Source: Gammaproteobacteria bacterium (lineage in GTDB: Bacteria; Pseudomonadota; Gammaproteobacteria; Steroidobacterales; Steroidobacteraceae). Taken from it: a stretch of 7,047 nucleotides of DNA. The translations under genes were made by a program, and so were the position numbers. The stretch lies in NCBI GenBank assembly GCA_003156695.1, contig PMHN01000352.1:196-7242 (forward strand). Reading direction: 5' to 3'. Position 1 is the first letter of the stretch. Each line of letters begins with the position of its first letter. A model generated the notes under the pieces. The model was not told where the DNA came from. It searched no databases and worked only from the letters and a program-made list of their open reading frames with translations. Positions 6,244 through 7,047 of the stretch are shown piece by piece.

Positions 6244-6558
6244 ATGCGCTGGTATCACTACATCGCCAACTTCTTCGGGGGCGCATTCCTGGCCAACACA
6301 GTGCCCCATTTTGTCAATGGAGTCTCGGGCAATGCCTTCCAAAGCCCCTTCGCATCGCCGCCCGGCGAAGGCTTGTCCTCCTCAACGATCAATGTCCTTT
6401 GGGGCCTGTTCAACCTTGTCGTCGCCTACCTGCTCATCTGTCGCGTCGGCACCTTCAACCTGCGCAAAACCACGCACGTGCTCGCACTCGGAGCCGGCAT
6501 CCTTCTCATGTCACTGATGCTTGCCCGCACATTCGGTCGTTTCCACGGCGGACTGTAA
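6244..6558 (+). CDS. Small integral membrane protein, three predicted helices
   Basis: 104 residues from ATG 6244, chosen because AGGGA (6232-6236) lies seven bases upstream; an in-frame start at 6184 would add an unlikely polar leader. Hydrophobic segments are at about 5-25 (HYIANFFGGAFLANTVPHFV), 48-68 (TINVLWGLFNLVVAYLLICRV) and 77-95 (THVLALGAGILLMSLMLAR). A conserved-looking loop, NGVSGNAFQSPFASPPGEGLSS (25-46), lies between the first two. From memory, proteins with this FGGAF-x-ANxVPHFV-x-GVSG pattern occur as uncharacterised membrane proteins in proteobacteria; I know no function. Its 3' end overlaps the exporter gene on the other strand by 48 bases. Confidence 0.82.
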   Translation: MRWYHYIANFFGGAFLANTVPHFVNGVSGNAFQSPFASPPGEGLSSSTINVLWGLFNLVVAYLLICRVGTFNLRKTTHVLALGAGILLMSLMLARTFGRFHGGL

Positions 6559-7047
6559 GCCGTCCGTTGAAACCCGCGACTCATCGCCGTGCGCTGTCAC
6601 GGTGCCACGGGTTGCAAGCCACGAGCCGAGCAGAATAAGCCCGAATGCTGTAAAGCCGGAGACGCCCAGGTGTTCGTGCAATAGCAGCACACCCAGCGTT
6701 GTTGCTACGGCCGGGTTGATGTACGTAATGACAGACGCACGTGACGCGCCTGCGTGGCTGACGAGATAGAACATCAGAAGCATCGCCAGGGCGGTGCAGA
6801 CCACGCCGAGGACCGCAATTGACGAGAGCGCGACAGCCGTTGGCACATGCTGGGGAAGGGTCATAAGTGCGGGCGGCAGTAAAATGACGCCGGCGACTAG
6901 CAGACTCGCTGCAAGGGGGCCAATCGCGTCGAGCGCACTGAGGTAGCGTTGAATGATCAGGGGTCCGATCGCATAACCGATGGTCGCGAGCAGCATACAG
7001 GCGACCCCAATCCATCCGAGAGGGCCGGAAATCGTGCCGAAACCTAC
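6511..7047 (-). CDS. EamA/DMT-family transporter, C-terminal part (start beyond the window)
   Basis: The minus-strand frame is open from the window edge to TGA at 6513-6511, giving 178 C-terminal residues. They form about five hydrophobic segments. The last pair carries the EamA mark SRASVITYINPAVATTLGVLLLHEHLGVSGFTAFGLILLGSWLATR (102-147), typical of the second EamA repeat of ten-helix drug/metabolite transporters. The hydrophilic tail (148-178) runs into the 3' end of the convergent membrane-protein gene. Family members export or import amino acids, nucleotide sugars or drugs; substrate cannot be told. The ATG at 6996 lies inside the protein and is not the real start, since the open frame and hydrophobic sequence continue to the edge. 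Confidence 0.9.
   Translation of the reverse strand, partial: VGFGTISGPLGWIGVACMLLATIGYAIGPLIIQRYLSALDAIGPLAASLLVAGVILLPPALMTLPQHVPTAVALSSIAVLGVVCTALAMLLMFYLVSHAGASRASVITYINPAVATTLGVLLLHEHLGVSGFTAFGLILLGSWLATRGTVTAHGDESRVSTDGLQSAVETTECAGKHQ

Overview
The window is GC-rich proteobacterial chromosome. Short intergenic gaps, mostly Shine-Dalgarno (SD) led genes and the protein families suggest a betaproteobacterium, probably Burkholderiales/Burkholderiaceae; this assignment is inference from sequence character, not from a search. No rRNA, tRNA, CRISPR array, insertion sequence or phage gene was found.

Layout. Bases 2-289 are the 3' end of a cardiolipin synthase with its second HKD motif. A 500-base non-coding stretch follows. 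It holds a clear GEMM-I (cyclic di-GMP-I) riboswitch at about 605-705, then a possible SD-sequestering helix. Under that leader lies a 368-residue protein with two diverged SPOR-like repeats (790-1896), then an unrecognised 240-residue, mostly helical protein (2114-2836, GTG start). An APC-superfamily amino acid permease (2972-4279) precedes a fold-III PLP-dependent ornithine/lysine-type decarboxylase (start placed at 4493, end 5629). Next come a 105-residue protein with four zinc-ribbon cysteines (5766-6083) and a 104-residue three-helix membrane protein (6244-6558). On the minus strand, the C-terminal half of an EamA/DMT exporter runs in from the right edge and overlaps the membrane protein tail to tail by 48 bases.

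How the genes may work together. The riboswitch ties the SPOR-like protein to the second messenger c-di-GMP, which suggests a role in envelope or surface behaviour. The permease and decarboxylase form the familiar pairing of an amino acid/amine carrier with its decarboxylase, as in PotE-SpeF or CadB-CadA. Here the decarboxylase is the small fold-III type, and it lacks two residues that normally hold the PLP phosphate. The remaining genes look like independent housekeeping or accessory units. The best leads are the c-di-GMP-controlled SPOR-like protein and the atypical decarboxylase with its carrier.
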